From the NCBI GenBank assembly GCA_021613375.1, contig CM038710.1, positions 26,176,763 through 26,240,762 of the forward strand: DNA of 64,000 nucleotides. Direction: 5' to 3'. A program made the position numbers and the translations under genes. Source of the stretch: Megaleporinus macrocephalus. Lineage: Eukaryota > Chordata > Actinopteri > Characiformes > Anostomidae. The notes beneath the pieces are model-generated. The model made no database searches and was not told the DNA's origin. It was given only the letters and a program-made list of their open reading frames with translations. Below, one piece after another: positions 61,097 to 64,000 of this stretch (the stretch's first letter is position 1; each line of letters starts with the position of its first letter).

Positions 61097-63174
61097 CATA
61101 CCAGTCCTACATCATTAATCCATTTATAGAGCTGTGTTAGTGCCTTAATCTATTCTGGAACTTACTGGAAGGCAGTTTTGTTGTTAAAGAATGAGGATAT
61201 TCTTTTCGTTTGCTCCTACTCCTGGTCTACTTCATATCAGGTGAGCCTGTACCGATTAAAACAAAATCATTTACAAATTGCCAAAAAACTACTTTCCAGA
61301 ATTATACTTTCTTACCAAAGTATCCAGACACCACTTCTAATTAGTGAATTTAGTTACTTTTAGATGCACCCTTCACTTACAACAGGTGGTTCCTAGTGTA
61401 CACATGCATTGTCTACACAGAAAAGCAGTGCCTATAGAGCACGGTGCTGCAGAGCTGCCTGAAGTCTTCATTCCCAATTAACACTGGTGTGTGAAGCAGT
61501 AGAACTGTTTTCTCTGAAGTATTGGAGCTCAAGCCAGTACCTTTGAGATAAGTTGGAGCAACATTTGGGGTTCAAAACTAATCATCCAACATTAATACCT
61601 GACCTCAGTAGTGCCCTTGTGTCAGAATACAATTAAATTCTCACAGCAGTGTTCCAACATCTGGTGTAAAGCCTTTCCAGTAGAGTAGAGACTGTTATAG
61701 CAGCAAACAGGGAAAAACTCTATTCATAGCCTTGTTAATTCCATTAGTCATATGACAAGAAATGCGTCACTACATCAAACACTCATCTCTTTTCATCCTT
61801 CTTTTAGTAACATGCTGTTTATGTCATCTTCTTAATACTGATGAACTGTTTATATACATGCTTATGCATGTAGGTAGGCTTCAGCGATTCATTTGTTATC
61901 AATGAAGTTACTGTTTAAAATCCTTTGTAGGTCTATTTTAAGTTTTCTTTCCACTCAGGACTATTTCAAAGAACCATAAAGAGGTATATGGATTATATTA
62001 AACCATTGCCTGGGCATTTTACTGTACACTGACCGGATAATGGGCTCCTATTTTATCCCTCCTGGGACGTGTCCATTGGAATGTTGCTCGACGGCTTAAT
62101 TAGAGGAAGTTTGTGTTTATTGGCTTTTCAATACAGCAGTTGGTGAACTCATTTAGAAAGCTCTCGTCAGCTTTTATAATTGGCTGTCTAATTAATTCTG
62201 TCAGGCCCAGCATTGGCACGCTACATTCACTACAATTACGGTGGTGTTAGCCAAGGCTGGCGGTGAGCATGGCGCCGCGTTAAGATACAGCAGGAAAGGT
62301 GTAAGAGGATTTAGAGCATCGGAATGAAAATGGGCTCAGAGATTCTGTGCCTTTGTTTCAGACTGACAGATATGAGAGAGCAGAAAAGCAATGGAAGTCT
62401 CTTCTTTTGAGACTGGCAGCATCTGCTTGTTGTGTGAAATGCAGTATTGGGGTAGTAATGACTGGGAGTCAGTGGACGTATCTTTACCATAAAGGTCTAT
62501 GTTAAAGTGTGAGCTTCTTTTGTTTTGTAAGCAAATTTAAAAAGCCCTCTATGTGAAACAGATTCAGCATATTTCCTGGCACAAGTTTTATTTACTTTAA
62601 TAAATAAGTTTAACTTGTTAGCAAAACCAGCACCCTGATATTTGGTGGGGTCACATGGTGACTGGCTACTTCAGAGTTGGCTGATGCTTGATTCAGTGGC
62701 AGCAAAGTGTTTGGTCAAACAATTCTTTATTGTGTAATGGTGTTATTGTAATGTTAATGTTAATGCTATAAACCAGCTGGGTACAGTTTGCTGCCTCACC
62801 ACTCTAAGGCGAACCTTAAGTACTGCATCTCTAGTTAAAACAGAAGCACGTTCTTTGGTCAGTAATTAAACTTTGACCTTTCCCTGAAACTACGTTTGAG
62901 TTTCAGTTTTCTCTAACAGACAGCCTAATGTTGTAATAAGTTTATTTTCAGGTTTTAAGACATTCAGGCAGTCCAAGAGGTAAATAAGCCCACTTTTTTA
63001 CATTGACGTCATCCTGAACCTTAGTGTTGCACGTTCATGTTTGTTACTTTTGAATAAACAAGTAACATTAGCCAGTGAAAACAAAGGTTGTTTGCATATA
63101 CCACTTTAAAGGCATGTTCCAAGGTTGAAAATGGTTTGGTTTTCTATATAGTATGTGTTTGTTTATAAGCACAT

Positions 63175-63355
63175 TAGGGGTGGGTGATATGGCTCTACAA
63201 TAATATCACGATATTCGGTGGTATTTTTGCGATAATGATACTCTTGGCGATATGACAAAACATTAAATTAATTTAAAAAATATTCAAGTATACTACTGCA
63301 ACAAAAATAAAAATTAAATGCTGTTATTGCATACGATATGATATGGCACAGCCCT
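63175..63355. mobile_element. hAT-like MITE, copy 1
   Basis: From TAGGGGTGGGTGATATGG to GATATGGCACAGCCCTA, inverted ends of about 17 bases. ATATCACGATATT-type motifs inside. No exact 8-base target duplication is left. Confidence 0.7.
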
Positions 63356-63586
63356 AACTGAGATCACAAGAGTTTTCATTAACAGAAGTCAATGATCCAG
63401 AATGTCACGATACTAAATAATGCACTCCAAATATCTCCATATATCCAGGACTGAAGTAAAATAAATGATACTGGACAGATAAAATCTGTCTCTAGTAGAT
63501 ATTTGATGGGAAATGAGAAAAGTGGGATTTTTTCTTTTGCTAAAAACAGTAAAAAAAAAAAAAAAATAGTACCCTGATGTGATAAT

Positions 63587-63690
63587 TAGGGATGGGTGAT
63601 ATGGCACGATATTTCAGGGTATAATATCGTTCACGATATTCCAAAATTCCGGCGATATTATTGTGTACGATACGATATGGCACACCCCTA
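63587..63690. mobile_element. hAT-like MITE, copy 2, close to the last exon
   Basis: From TAGGGATGGGTGATATGGCA to GATATGGCACACCCCTA, 104 bases, same ends as the copy at 63175. It lies 76 bases before the exon start at 63767, leaving just enough room for a branch point and pyrimidine tract. An ATGT-rich repeat follows at 63698-63740. Confidence 0.75.
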
Positions 63691-63766
63691 ATGCACATAT
63701 ATGTATGTATGTTTATGTGTATATGTAAGTGTATGTGTAATGCACAGAAATGTTTCCACTTTTCAG

Positions 63767-63886
63767 GGAGGTGTGAGTGGTCTGACAAGTCTGCTGGAGT
63801 TCAACGATAACGGCACCAACCCCAACATCTTCTTTGAGATCCTGGGGACCAACTACGGAGAGGACCGTGGCCGTGGGGTCAGCCGG
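63767..63886 (+). CDS. grid2: grid2 exon (probably exon 8), end of ATD
   Basis: This exon has 40 codons with phase 0 at both ends. It begins [12 protein letters not shown] and runs through [18 protein letters not shown]. In mammals the next exon starts with LATW and leads into the ligand-binding domain, so this exon closes the ATD. The stretch NDNGTNPN carries an Asn-Gly-Thr sequon that I do not recall in mammalian GRID2, making it a possible extra glycosylation site in fish. The acceptor is CACTTTTCAG and the donor CGG|gtaagg is strong. The copy of a short hAT-like MITE ending at 63690 lies only 76 bases upstream of the acceptor. The following intron begins at 63887 and leaves the window. 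Confidence 0.96.
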
Positions 63887-64000
63887 GTAAGGTTCTTCTA
63901 AAACCGATTTCTGCCTCAGTCATCCTTCATTCACTTCACGGCGCCTTATTGGTTTCCTCCTCAAGCTTCCCAGGCTGTCTTCCTGAAGCTAGACGTGATG
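63887..64000 (+). other. Start of the next grid2 intron
   Basis: Begins gtaaggttc after the last exon. Nothing else is seen before the window ends. Confidence 0.8.

Larger units (their letters stand above)
55100..63766 (+). other. grid2 intron of 8,667 bases
   Basis: It begins gtaagg and ends TTTCAG. It holds two LINE 3' ends, a SINE, MITEs and an unclassified repeat, listed separately. The parts 58200-59350 and 62040-62420 are repeat-poor and GC-balanced. No other exon seen. Confidence 0.85.

Noticed and set aside
1..64000. grid1 as an alternative identity of the exons
   Set aside because: The 54-base exon and [14 protein letters not shown] with PWQGGRSML fit GRID2; GRID1 as I recall it differs at AFDCHW and at many other sites.
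1..64000. CRISPR arrays, operons, phage or endogenous retrovirus genes
   Set aside because: No spaced direct-repeat array, no compact gene clusters, and no gag, pol or env-like frames were seen.

Overview
The window is one stretch of a vertebrate gene, almost certainly from a teleost fish. Five short GT-AG exons on the + strand encode consecutive parts of the extracellular amino-terminal domain (ATD) of the delta-2 ionotropic glutamate receptor (grid2, GluD2). The teleost call rests on the mobile elements: Tc1 copies, hAT elements with TAGGG ends, a tRNA-type SINE with a fish-like tail and fish-type LINE 3' ends. Several look like families I know from otophysan fishes, but that narrower placement is inference. 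Codon-level matches to GRID2 rather than GRID1 are clear, for example AFDCHWIIINE in the 54-base exon.

Layout of the gene: intron to 4910; exon 4911-5116; intron of 32,071 bases; exon 37188-37241; intron of 9,469 bases; exon 46711-46884; intron of 8,053 bases; exon 54938-55099; intron of 8,667 bases; exon 63767-63886; then the start of the next intron. The exons join in frame (phase 1 into the first, phase 0 at every later junction) and encode 239 residues, counting the split first codon. By my recollection of mammalian GRID2 these are residues about 177-415 and exons 4-8. The last four exons together encode exactly 170 residues. The signal peptide, first ATD lobe, ligand-binding domain, channel and tail lie outside the window.

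About 99% of the window is intron. It holds a layered set of decayed mobile elements: two Tc1/mariner transposase pseudogenes (3220-4477 and 5241-6568); an internally deleted Tc1 copy (50232-50665); a short transposase fragment (31714-31950); two copies of one Tc1-type MITE (45432-45775 and 60670-61096); and a 467-base TA-flanked MITE with long inverted repeats (18838-19304). There are also four hAT insertions, three of them with good 8-base target duplications, one nested inside another and one still carrying an open BED zinc-finger reading frame; two large-TIR elements of uncertain class; two SINE copies; and four LINE 3' ends, all antisense to the gene. Simple repeats include long (AT)n, (CT)n and (ATT)n tracts, a 26-base minisatellite and a perfect 36-base tandem duplication. 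Three of the five exons are preceded by very long CT-rich tracts that merge with the splice-acceptor pyrimidine tract.

I see no second protein-coding gene, no RNA gene apart from tRNA-derived SINE heads, no CRISPR array and no prokaryotic feature. Most open reading frames in the window are chance frames in introns. I found no convincing new biological system. The items most worth a second look are the perfect hairpins, the intact BED-finger frame, the nested hAT pair, and the repeat-driven polypyrimidine tracts.
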